64,000 bases of DNA from Arcticibacterium sp964021845. Its GTDB lineage: Bacteria; Bacteroidota; Bacteroidia; Cytophagales; Spirosomataceae. The number at the start of each line of letters is the position of its first letter. The first letter of the stretch is position 1. The DNA lies in contig NZ_CAXHZC010000003.1 in the NCBI RefSeq assembly GCF_964021845.1, positions 186,001-250,000 on the forward strand, given 5' to 3'. The notes below the pieces were generated by a model. The model ran no database searches, was not told where the DNA came from, and saw nothing but the letters and a program-made list of their open reading frames with translations. Below are positions 50,655-58,164 of the stretch, one piece after another. The translations under genes were made by a program, and so were the position numbers.

Positions 50655-52700
50655 ATGAAAAATACACTTCTACTCTTTCTAATAGCTTTCTCGAGCTATG
50701 CTCAAATAAATACTGCCAACATTCAAATTGCGAGAGACCAATGGGGTGTTCCACATATTTTTGGTAAAACCGACCCAGAAGTGGCTTACGGACTAGCATG
50801 GGCTCATGCCGAAGACGACTTCAAAACTATCCAATTAACACTACTGGCAGGAAAAGGAATGCTTGGCAAGCTCAAAGGAAAAGACGGTGCTGCTGTAGAT
50901 TACGTTGTTGGTCTTTTAAAAACACAAGAAATAGCTAAAGCAAAAATGCATACCCTTTCGCCTGAGTTTACGGCTTTGGCCAAAGGCTACTTAGATGGAC
51001 TAAACCGATATGCGAACTTACACCCTGAAGAGATTTTGGTCAAAAACTCCTTTCCAGTTAGCATGAATGACTATGTCTCCTCATTGATTCTTTCTTTATC
51101 CGTTATTTCTGGGGCCGATGATGTTATTAAAGACATTTATGGCGGAACTATAGAAAAACCTAAAATCAAAGAAGAAATAAAAGGCTCAAATGCCTTTGCG
51201 TTCTCCTCTGCCAAAACAACGACAGGAGAAACTTTTTTAAACATCAATTCTCATCAGCCTTTAGAAGGGCCAGTAGCATGGTATGAGGCACACCTTCAAA
51301 GTGAAGAAGGCTGGAATATGCTTGGTGGCCTTTTCCCGGGAGGCTGCGTTATTTTTCATGGGGTCAATGAAAACCTAGGGTGGGCTCATACAGTAAATCA
51401 TCAAGACAAGATAGATGTCTATAAACTAGAGATGAAGTCGAAAAACTCTAGAAAGTATCTCTTTGACGGTGTATGGAAAAAGCTTGAAAAGAATAAAGTT
51501 AAACTAAAAGTAAACCTAGGCTGGATAACCTTGCCCATTGGCAAGAAGGCTTATTGGAGTGAATATGGTGCTACCTTAAAAACAAAAGGCGGTGTTTATT
51601 CCATAAGAATGGGAGCAAATCAAGACATAAGAGGTGTAGAACAATGGTATAAAATGAATAAAGCGACCAACTATCAAGAATTTCATAAAGCCATGGAAAT
51701 GGTAGCAATTCCTGGGTTCAATACCGTATATGCCGACAATCAAGACAATATCTTCTTTGTCTCGAACGGTAAAATTCCGATTAGGAATCCCATATACGAT
51801 TGGTCAGGTGTTTTACCAGGAAATACCTCAGAAACACTGTGGACGGAATTTCACCCTTTAGACGACTTACCGCAATATTTAAATCCTAAGTCTGGCTATT
51901 TGTTCAATTCAAACAATACTGTTTTTAATGCTTCTGCCGAATCTGACAATCTAAAGCCAGAGGCTATTGACCCAACAATGGGATATCCGCTCAAAGACAA
52001 TAACCGGAGTATGCGATTTGTAGAAAGAATGAAAGCCTATGATAAACTGAGCTACGATGATTTTAAATCCATCAAATATGATGGTCAATATCCTGCGAAA
52101 TTTCATTTCCCTTTAGATATCAATATCATCTGGGAAATGGAAAGCGAGAAGTATCCCGAAATAGCTGAAGAGATAGAATTGCTTCAAAATTGGAATAGAA
52201 AATCTGATATTGAGAATACGGATGCTGGCTTTTTCGCAATTCTTGCCTATGAAATCATAGAAGTAACTAAAGGCTCTAAAGAGGTTGATGTACTATCAAA
52301 GGAGATGGCGATTAAAGCCATTCAGGCTAGTAAAGAACACTTAATTGCAAACTTTGGGTCTACCGAAGTCGCTCTAGGAGAAGTACAAAAATTAGTAAGA
52401 GGAGACAAAGCAATTCCATTACCCGGACTTCCTGATGTTTTGGCAGCCATGTACACGAGCCCTTACAAAGATGGCATGCGTAAAGGAATGGCGGGTGAAT
52501 CTTATATACAATTAGTACGCTTTAAGAAAAACCAAAAACCTGAAATAGAAACCGTCATAAACTACGGTGCTTCTAACCACCCAGAAAGCCCACACTATGC
52601 CGACCAGATGGAAATGTTTGTAAAACAAAAGACTAAGAAGATGACTTTGAATAAGGCTAAGGTTTTGAAAAATGCAGAAAGGGTTTATTCGCCCAAATAA
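50655..52700 (+). CDS. Penicillin acylase family Ntn hydrolase
   Basis: 681 residues from the ATG at 50655, which gives a clean signal peptide (MKNTLLLFLIAFSSYAQ); the longer frame has no family likeness. The N-terminal IARDQWGVPHIFGKTDPEVAYGLAWAHAEDDF is the alpha-chain signature. The expected self-cleavage site and N-terminal nucleophile is Ser178 in KGSNAFAFS, followed by HxP-type INSHQPLEGP and GVNENLGWAHTVNHQD. Such periplasmic amidases cleave acyl side chains of beta-lactams or acyl-homoserine lactones. A quorum-quenching role is possible but not shown. Confidence 0.9.
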   Translation: MKNTLLLFLIAFSSYAQINTANIQIARDQWGVPHIFGKTDPEVAYGLAWAHAEDDFKTIQLTLLAGKGMLGKLKGKDGAAVDYVVGLLKTQEIAKAKMHTLSPEFTALAKGYLDGLNRYANLHPEEILVKNSFPVSMNDYVSSLILSLSVISGADDVIKDIYGGTIEKPKIKEEIKGSNAFAFSSAKTTTGETFLNINSHQPLEGPVAWYEAHLQSEEGWNMLGGLFPGGCVIFHGVNENLGWAHTVNHQDKIDVYKLEMKSKNSRKYLFDGVWKKLEKNKVKLKVNLGWITLPIGKKAYWSEYGATLKTKGGVYSIRMGANQDIRGVEQWYKMNKATNYQEFHKAMEMVAIPGFNTVYADNQDNIFFVSNGKIPIRNPIYDWSGVLPGNTSETLWTEFHPLDDLPQYLNPKSGYLFNSNNTVFNASAESDNLKPEAIDPTMGYPLKDNNRSMRFVERMKAYDKLSYDDFKSIKYDGQYPAKFHFPLDINIIWEMESEKYPEIAEEIELLQNWNRKSDIENTDAGFFAILAYEIIEVTKGSKEVDVLSKEMAIKAIQASKEHLIANFGSTEVALGEVQKLVRGDKAIPLPGLPDVLAAMYTSPYKDGMRKGMAGESYIQLVRFKKNQKPEIETVINYGASNHPESPHYADQMEMFVKQKTKKMTLNKAKVLKNAERVYSPK

Positions 52701-53035
52701 AAAGGGTAAGATAATTATCTAGCCCTTGCTTTGTTTTAAAATAAGAATAATAGAATGACATTAAATCGGTCTGAAGACCTAAGAACATATTCCACCAAGT
52801 CGAACCAGTCTGCAGATTTATCCGCCGAATGGAGGACAGGCGGGAAGGCTTTGCGGAGCAGGTTAGCCCTCGAACCTATTGAGCAACTGTCACATTTTCA
52901 ACTATTTTTTCTATTGCAAAACTAAATTTGCTTAAACCCTATATCAATCTGAAGATTGACAAACATACATACGACGTCAAAAAAACTAAAGGCAGAGCAG
53001 AGAAACATCATGCAATTTCTACCACTTTCGCTAAA
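52701..53035. other. Non-coding stretch with short dyads
   Basis: This 335-base gap has no convincing gene. Just after the acylase stop is a weak hairpin (AAGGG 52702-52706 with CCCTT 52723-52727). Then come GGTCT-GA-AGACC (52768-52779), TCTGCAGA (52809-52816), a GC-rich patch with CCGCC/GGCGG (52822-52843), and TCAATCT-GA-AGATTGA (52944-52959). Three of the dyads share a TCT-NN-AGA core. The GC-rich patch contrasts with the AT-rich surroundings and may be repeat DNA. Confidence 0.5.
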
Positions 53036-53512
53036 TCAATATTTCCCCTTTACCCAGCCCTTCGGTATACTATCCCAAATATTAACTGTGGAATCGCTAA
53101 AACATTTATCTAATTCGCATACCAAATCCCACCTGATTCTATGATAGTCTGGTGTTATGGAAGAAAACTCAACAAGTAATTCTAGCTTCTTTACTCTTTC
53201 AATATCACTTCTATCTGCACCAAAGCCCATATCAAAACGCTGAGCACCAACTGTCCTTGTTGATTCTATCCAATTTCCCTGATATTCATATTCATAATCG
53301 ATGTTTACTTTCATTTTCCTCATGTAAGCACGGGTTACTTCTAACTTGGTATAAAAAGAACCCTTACTTAAATACTCTTCTTCACGACAACTGTAAATCG
53401 TGGTATATAAAGTAATGAATAGAAAGCACGCAACACTCCAAGCTAAAAATGCTCTATTCCTCTTGAGCAGTACGAGAGCCCATCGCCATAAAAATGAAAT
53501 CTTTTTAATCAT
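53036..53512 (-). CDS. Unknown single-pass membrane protein
   Basis: 158 residues, not recognised. A basic N-terminus (MIKKISFLWRWALVLLKRNR) is followed by one strong membrane helix (about 22-42, AFLAWSVACFLFITLYTTIYS). The soluble domain of about 115 residues is rich in charged and aromatic residues (EEEYLSKGSF, DYEYEYQGNW) and has two cysteines near the end (LVCELDKCF). Basic residues before the helix suggest that the C-terminal part faces the periplasm. The frame is clean with an ATG start and there is no competing frame. It is isolated between palindrome-rich gaps and has no obvious promoter. Confidence 0.65.
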   Translation of the reverse strand: MIKKISFLWRWALVLLKRNRAFLAWSVACFLFITLYTTIYSCREEEYLSKGSFYTKLEVTRAYMRKMKVNIDYEYEYQGNWIESTRTVGAQRFDMGFGADRSDIERVKKLELLVEFSSITPDYHRIRWDLVCELDKCFSDSTVNIWDSIPKGWVKGKY

Positions 53513-53579
53513 TTGTATCCTATGTCTGAATCAATAATCGTGTGGGCAATTTCATTGTACAAGTGGGATATTCCGCTCC

Positions 53580-53598
53580 CCGAAGCTTGTAGCTTCGG
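53580..53598. repeat. Palindrome with 3-base centre (copy 1)
   Basis: CCGAAGCT and AGCTTCGG around TGT. The arms share the seven-base core CGAAGCT/AGCTTCG with the larger palindrome at 53761-53803, which suggests a repeat family. It lies in the 341-base gap 53513-53853, which has no gene. Confidence 0.65.
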
Positions 53599-53610
53599 TG
53601 TGGTGAATAA

Positions 53611-53623
53611 AGGCCTCTGGCCT
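53611..53623. repeat. Palindrome with 3-base centre (copy 2)
   Basis: AGGCC and GGCCT around TCT. A further small one, GCCT-GCT-AGGC, lies at 53653-53663. Both have the same three-base centre plan as their neighbours. Confidence 0.5.
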
Positions 53624-53760
53624 GAATGGCTAATTCATTTATATCATTGTACGCCTGCTAGGCTTCAAATCTAGTAACCTTCCCCCGTGTTTCAAAGTGT
53701 TTTTGATACAGCTTCAGGGTAGCAAAAAAGTATAAATTCCGAGTATCAGGGCGGAGGCCT

Positions 53761-53803
53761 TGTGACACTACTACGAAGCTAAAAGCTTCGTAGTAGTGTC
53801 ACA
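53761..53803. repeat. Long perfect inverted repeat, 20-base arms
   Basis: Arms 53761-53780 and 53784-53803 are perfectly complementary over 20 bases (TGTGACACTA... with ...TAGTGTCACA) around the centre AAA. It stands 2 bases before the AraC-gene terminator, but is far longer and richer in GC than needed for termination. As RNA it would make a very stable hairpin; as DNA it could be a repeat element or a protein site. Confidence 0.8.
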
Positions 53804-53804
53804 T

Positions 53805-53832
53805 AAAAAAAGGAGCACTAGGCTCCTTTTTT
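53805..53832 (-). terminator. Terminator after the AraC-family gene
   Basis: GGAGC and GCTCC around ACTAG, extended by A-run/T-run pairing (53805-53816 with 53822-53832), followed on the minus strand by T residues. It lies 22 bases after the gene's stop and can work in both directions. Confidence 0.85.
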
Positions 53833-53853
53833 ATACAATATATGTAATGAGAA

Positions 53854-54777
53854 TTAGCCTATTAATAAACTCTCTCTACGTCTCATTTTTCCTGCTGGAA
53901 TGCCGAACATCATCTTAAATCTTCTACAGAAATAAGCGGTGTCTTTATAACCAACTTCCGCACCAATGGCACGAATACTTTTCTTAGAAGTTCTCAGAAG
54001 CGTAACCGCTGCTTCCATTCTTTGATACTCTATATAATCTTGAGGATTAATTCCTGTCAACATTTTGAAATATTGACCGACATAATCTTCAGAAACGTTA
54101 GCTACATTGGCCAGCTGCTTATTTGACAAGTCACCTTCTAGGTTCTCTTTGATATAAGCAAAAATATCTATCAAACGAGGGTCTTTGAAATAAGTACTGT
54201 TGGTAGCTAATTGCTCCACAAACATTTTATTTCTTAAGATAAAGCGAATAATTTCAATAACAACCTCTTCGGTTTTATTCATTATCACTCTACCTCTACC
54301 TGCTTCGTCCGTAAAGTCCTCCACCAAAATATCTCTAATAAGACCAGCCAGTTTACTATCATTCTTGATAAAAAATGGTGGTATATCTAAAGAGGTAAAA
54401 AAGTTAACAGAGTCAAAAACCTTCGCTTCAAAAGCAATTAAACCAAAAGAGTTACGCACCTTTCCTATCTCATGAGGAATGGTCATTGCATCAAAATAAT
54501 GCTCTCTTCGGGTCATGAATTCTTCGTAAGTAATGTTTTTAGGCTCACCCGAACCATATGTAATATTAGAAGATTTTCCACCAGGAATAAAAAGCATGTC
54601 GCCAGCTTCAATTTCCTCATCAATCCCCTCTAACTTCACATTGCCATCATAAAGGATAAGCAATGTGTTTTCCACATCGTAGAAATTCTTAATTCTTATT
54701 GGCTGTAAAATGTTAATGTGCCTTGCTTTCGCAAATTTCACACCCAGCGACTCAATAATTTTATTATAATCTTCCAT
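53854..54777 (-). CDS. AraC-family transcriptional regulator
   Basis: 307 residues from the ATG at 54777; the frame continues to two TTG codons upstream that are less likely starts. An N-terminal cupin-like sensing domain (about 20-100, LLILYDGNVKLEGIDEEIEAGDMLFIPGG) is followed by a linker and two helix-turn-helix motifs (about 205-305: SNKQLANVANVSEDYVGQYFKMLTGINPQDYI and SIRAIGAEVGYKDTAYFCRRFKMMFGIP). The ligand is unknown. A palindrome over its own start site suggests self-control. The nearest target candidate is the acyl-CoA dehydrogenase gene upstream. Confidence 0.9.
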   Translation of the reverse strand: MEDYNKIIESLGVKFAKARHINILQPIRIKNFYDVENTLLILYDGNVKLEGIDEEIEAGDMLFIPGGKSSNITYGSGEPKNITYEEFMTRREHYFDAMTIPHEIGKVRNSFGLIAFEAKVFDSVNFFTSLDIPPFFIKNDSKLAGLIRDILVEDFTDEAGRGRVIMNKTEEVVIEIIRFILRNKMFVEQLATNSTYFKDPRLIDIFAYIKENLEGDLSNKQLANVANVSEDYVGQYFKMLTGINPQDYIEYQRMEAAVTLLRTSKKSIRAIGAEVGYKDTAYFCRRFKMMFGIPAGKMRRRESLLIG

Positions 54778-54834
54778 AATCAACAAACTATATACTTCTT
54801 AATTTTTTGTAGACTAATAGCCTTTCCTAACACT

Positions 54835-54846
54835 ATTTGTACAAAT
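54835..54846. promoter_or_regulatory. Palindrome at the araC-type gene start site
   Basis: ATTTGTACAAAT is a perfect 12-base palindrome that overlaps the -7 element and the expected start of transcription. A second GTACAAAT lies at 54954-54961, 115 bases upstream. Confidence 0.45.
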
Positions 54847-54871
54847 CTAATAATATTTATTTGAGACTCAA
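54842..54871 (-). promoter_or_regulatory. Promoter of the AraC-family gene
   Basis: On the minus strand TTG (54871-54869, in a TTTTTG run) and TAGATTTG (54849-54842) are 19 bases apart. Transcription should start near 54835, which gives a leader of about 58 bases. Confidence 0.72.
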
Positions 54872-55021
54872 AAATTTAATTAGATAAGAATGTTTAATTA
54901 TTCATACAAAACCGAGACCAAACAAGCATTTTTCCCAAAAAAATCTAACTTTCGTACAAATTTACAAGCTTAAACGATAAACTAAAATTGGTAAAAAACA
55001 TAGAAAGCAAGCATTAGACAC

Positions 55022-55048
55022 AAAAAAAGGGCGTTTTTGACGCCCTTT
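55022..55048 (-). terminator. Terminator after the acyl-CoA dehydrogenase gene
   Basis: AAAGGGCGT (55026-55034) and ACGCCCTTT (55040-55048) form a perfect 9-base stem with the loop TTTTG. On the minus strand a run of seven T residues follows. It lies 22 bases after the stop. Confidence 0.9.
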
Positions 55049-55070
55049 AAAAATACAATGTTATGTTGTT

Positions 55071-56219
55071 TTACTTCAATATAGATCTTGCGATTACGAG
55101 TCGCTGAATTTCAGAAGTACCTTCATAAATTTCTGTAATCTTAGCATCTCGCATCATTCTTTCTACATGATACTCTTTCACATAGCCATAACCACCATGC
55201 ACTTGAACGGCTTGGGTGGTCACCCACATGGCTACTTCAGAAGCATAAACTTTGGCCATCGCCGCTGATTCAGAATAGTTCCTACCTTGGTCTTTTTCAA
55301 AGGCGGCTTTATAAATTAAGAACCTAGCTGCTTCAATTTTTGTATGCATATCTGCCAGTTTAAACTGAATAGCTTGGTGTCTTGAAATCTCCTTACCAAA
55401 AGCCTTTCGCTCTTTAGAGTATTGAAGAGCTCGCTCATAAGCACCTGAAGCTATTCCTAATGCTTGAGCCGCAATACCAATTCTACCGCCATCAAGCGTA
55501 CCCATGGCGAACTTAAAGCCATGCCCATCATCACCAATCCTATTCTCTTTTGAAACTTTAGTATCAGAAAACATCAAAGAATGTGTATCTGAAGACCTAA
55601 TTCCCATTTTGTCTTCTTTTTTCCCAACCACAAAACCCTCTGTTCCCTTTTCAATAATTAAGGCATTTATACCTCTGTGACCTTTGTCTGCATCGGTTTG
55701 AGCTATCACCAAGGCAATATCAGAAGAGCCGCCATTGGTAATCCAGTTTTTAGTACCATTGACCAAATAATGGTCTCCTTTATCAATAGCTGTTGTTTTT
55801 TGGGAGGTAGCATCCGAACCCGCTTCTGGTTCCGAAAGGCAAAAGCAACCCAGTTTTTCTCCTAAAGCCAAAGGCTTCAAGTATTTTTCCTTTTGAGCTT
55901 GCGTTCCATACTTTTCAAGGCCCCAACAAACCAAGGAATTATTTACAGACATCACCACGGCTGCAGAAGCATCAATTTTGGCTATTTCTTCCATAGCCAG
56001 CACATAACTGATGGTGTCCATACCGCCGCCGCCAAACTCAGGGTCTACCATCATTCCGAGAAAGCCGAGCTCTCCCATCATTTTGACCTGCTTTTCTGGA
56101 AATTTTGAATGTGTATCTCTTTCTATTGCGTCATGAAGTAATTCCTTCTCCGCAAAATCACGGGCAGCTTCTTGAACAGCCAACTGTTCTTCCGATAAAT
56201 CAAAATTAATTCCTTGCAT
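55071..56219 (-). CDS. Acyl-CoA dehydrogenase (short-chain type)
   Basis: 382 residues, the standard length. The FAD/substrate motifs CFCLSEPEAGSDATSQKT, VNGTKNWITNGGSSDIA and QVHGGYGYVKEYHVERMMRDAKITEIYEGTSEIQRLVIAR are intact; the catalytic base is the Glu of YEGTSE, as in short-chain and butyryl-CoA dehydrogenases. It puts a trans-2 double bond into fatty acyl-CoA and passes electrons to ETF. It is a single-gene unit with a good promoter, a long palindrome over the -33 region and a terminator. Confidence 0.93.
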   Translation of the reverse strand: MQGINFDLSEEQLAVQEAARDFAEKELLHDAIERDTHSKFPEKQVKMMGELGFLGMMVDPEFGGGGMDTISYVLAMEEIAKIDASAAVVMSVNNSLVCWGLEKYGTQAQKEKYLKPLALGEKLGCFCLSEPEAGSDATSQKTTAIDKGDHYLVNGTKNWITNGGSSDIALVIAQTDADKGHRGINALIIEKGTEGFVVGKKEDKMGIRSSDTHSLMFSDTKVSKENRIGDDGHGFKFAMGTLDGGRIGIAAQALGIASGAYERALQYSKERKAFGKEISRHQAIQFKLADMHTKIEAARFLIYKAAFEKDQGRNYSESAAMAKVYASEVAMWVTTQAVQVHGGYGYVKEYHVERMMRDAKITEIYEGTSEIQRLVIARSILK

Positions 56220-56242
56220 TGGTTTCTATGTTGATGTTAAAC

Positions 56243-56273
56243 CAAAGTTACAAGAGTTAATAATAGTATGCAA
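56243..56273 (-). promoter_or_regulatory. Promoter of the acyl-CoA dehydrogenase gene
   Basis: On the minus strand TTG (56273-56271) and TAACTTTG (56250-56243) are 20 bases apart. The TTG sits exactly at the centre of a 32-base palindrome. Confidence 0.75.
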
Positions 56274-56288
56274 GCATACTATTATTAA
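56257..56288. promoter_or_regulatory. 32-base palindrome over the -33 element (candidate operator)
   Basis: The arms 56257-56271 and 56274-56288 are perfectly complementary over 15 bases around AA, with the core AGTATGC-AA-GCATACT. Its size and its place over the -33 element suit a dimeric TetR- or MarR-type repressor. It also starts 13 bases after the fabG-like stop, so a role as a transcript-end hairpin is the alternative, but no T run follows. Confidence 0.65.
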
Positions 56289-56301
56289 TAAATCTTAATT
56301 T

Positions 56302-57027
56302 CTAGGCTACACCTCCGTTTACAGAAAGCGTATGACCACTGACATATGAAGCCTCTTCTGTGGCTAAGAATAAATATGCATTCGCAATATCAGCCGGCTC
56401 TCCTAACCTTCTCACAGGAATGTCGGCCATAAAGCCGTTTCTAATTTCTTCCGGAATGCTATCAGTCATATCCGTCTTGATAAAACCAGGAGCTACAGCA
56501 TTGGCTGTAATGTTATGCTTTCCAAACTCCTTAGCCCATGTTTTTACCATGCCTATAATAGCGGCTTTGCTAGCCACATAGTTTGTTTGACCAAACCCTC
56601 CAGTGATTCCAACTACCGAAGAGGTGCATATTACTCGCCCGTATTTCTTCTCTACCATGTGAGGGACTACGGCCTTTGTACAATTAAAAACACCCGTTAA
56701 ATTAATATCAATCACAGATTGCCATTCCTCTTGACTCATTTTAAGGAAACTTTTGTCTCTTAAAATTCCTGCATTGTTTACAAGAATGTCAATTTTTCCG
56801 AACTGGGATATTGTTGAACTAACAGCTGCTTCTATAGACTTCAAATCTTTAACATCTACTTTTTGAAACACACAATTTGCCCCAATGGCATTAGCTGTTT
56901 CTGCCCCGTTTTCAAGAACATCCCAAATAATTACTTGAGCTCCTTCTTTTACAAAAAGTTCGGCCGTAGCTTTTCCTATACCTCTAGCACCACCAGTTAC
57001 AATAGCAACCTTGTCTTTTAATCTCAT
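56302..57027 (-). CDS. FabG-like short-chain dehydrogenase/reductase
   Basis: 241 residues, classical SDR. TGGARGIGKATAE binds the cofactor, LVNNAGILRD is present, and the catalytic Ser-Tyr-Lys are in SSVVGITGGFGQTNYVASKAA. The sequence fits 3-oxoacyl-ACP reductase or acetoacetyl-CoA reductase. It follows gcvT after one base. Since the dedicated fabG usually sits in a fatty acid cluster, this may be a second copy linked to the acyl-CoA dehydrogenase downstream. Confidence 0.85.
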   Translation of the reverse strand: MRLKDKVAIVTGGARGIGKATAELFVKEGAQVIIWDVLENGAETANAIGANCVFQKVDVKDLKSIEAAVSSTISQFGKIDILVNNAGILRDKSFLKMSQEEWQSVIDINLTGVFNCTKAVVPHMVEKKYGRVICTSSVVGITGGFGQTNYVASKAAIIGMVKTWAKEFGKHNITANAVAPGFIKTDMTDSIPEEIRNGFMADIPVRRLGEPADIANAYLFLATEEASYVSGHTLSVNGGVA

Positions 57028-57028
57028 A

Positions 57029-58126
57029 TCAAACTCCTGTTTTTACAAAGGGCGGTCTTTTAACCACGGCTTGAAGCATTTTCTTTCTAACTTTAATGAA
57101 AACCTCCGTCCCTTTTTTTGAAAATTCTTTATTTACAAATGCCAAAGCAATACCCTTTTTGAGCATTGGCGACATGCTTCCTGATGTAACTTCTCCTATA
57201 ACCGCCCCCTCAGCATCGCACACTTCATAATGGGCTCTAGGAATACCTTTATCTATTAGCTCTACTCCTACCAACTTCCTTTTTAGGCCATTTTCCTTTT
57301 CTTCTTTCAGATTATCTGAATTCACAAAGTCTTTAGTAAACTTAGTAACCCAGCCCAAACCAGCTTCTAAAGGAGAAAAAGTGTCGGAAAGATCGTTTCC
57401 GTATAGACAATACCCCATTTCTAATCTTAAAGTATCTCTTGCTCCTAGGCCTATTGGTTTTATGTCAAATTCAGCACCTGCCTCAAATATTTTATGCCAA
57501 AGGGCTTCCGCATTCTCTTTAGGAACATATAATTCAAAGCCACCCGCCCCCGTGTAACCCGTAGCAGAAAGGGTGACATCTTTTACATCACCAAAAGTAC
57601 CTTTGGTAAAACTATAATATTCAATGTTGTCTAAAGGAATATGTGTCAATTTCTGAAGTGTGGCATTTGCCTTCGGTCCTTGTACCGCAAAAAGGCACAG
57701 GTCATCAGACCAATTAACCATCTCCACATTTTCGGTATTATACTTCTGAATGTGATTCCAATCTTTTTCTATGTTTGAAGCATTGACCACAAGCATATAC
57801 TCATCTTCGTCAATTCTATACACCAAAAGGTCGTCTACTACTCCGCCTGTCTCATTAGGCAGGTAACTATACTGAGCCTTTCCGTTATAAAGCAATGAAG
57901 CGTCATTAGCAGAAACTCTTTGAATCAAATCCAGAGCACCTTCCCCCTTCAGGTAAAACTCCCCCATATGACTTACATCAAATATACCTACCGACTCCCT
58001 AACAGCCATGTGCTCCTCAATGTCCGATGAATACCTAACTGGCATATTAAAGCCTGCAAAAGGTACAATTTTACCGCCAAGTTTTTCATGTAAATCACCA
58101 AGTGGAATGTTCTTTATTTCCGACAT
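57029..58126 (-). CDS. gcvT: Glycine cleavage system aminomethyltransferase (T protein)
   Basis: 365 residues. The folate-binding region is seen in MPVRYSSDIEEHMAVRESVGIFDVSHMGEF and in VNASNIEKDWNHIQK. The later ARDTLRLEMGYCLYGNDLSD and EVTSGSMSPMLKKGIALAFV are family signatures. GcvT releases ammonia from the aminomethyl group on the H protein and forms methylene-tetrahydrofolate. gcvH and gcvP are not in the window, which is common in Bacteroidota. A TAATTTTA element lies upstream. Confidence 0.95.
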   Translation of the reverse strand: MSEIKNIPLGDLHEKLGGKIVPFAGFNMPVRYSSDIEEHMAVRESVGIFDVSHMGEFYLKGEGALDLIQRVSANDASLLYNGKAQYSYLPNETGGVVDDLLVYRIDEDEYMLVVNASNIEKDWNHIQKYNTENVEMVNWSDDLCLFAVQGPKANATLQKLTHIPLDNIEYYSFTKGTFGDVKDVTLSATGYTGAGGFELYVPKENAEALWHKIFEAGAEFDIKPIGLGARDTLRLEMGYCLYGNDLSDTFSPLEAGLGWVTKFTKDFVNSDNLKEEKENGLKRKLVGVELIDKGIPRAHYEVCDAEGAVIGEVTSGSMSPMLKKGIALAFVNKEFSKKGTEVFIKVRKKMLQAVVKRPPFVKTGV

Positions 58127-58164
58127 ATTAAATTTAATTCTGTTAAAACATAAAATTACGAATA

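Noticed and set aside
52923..52930. TAAATTTG resembling a -7 element on the plus strand
   Set aside because: No -33 element at a proper distance and no convincing gene downstream, only short frames antisense to the unknown membrane protein.
53761..53803. The long inverted repeat as a CRP-type site (TGTGA...TCACA)
   Set aside because: The TGTGA and TCACA ends are about 33 bases apart, far more than the 6-base spacing of a CRP site.
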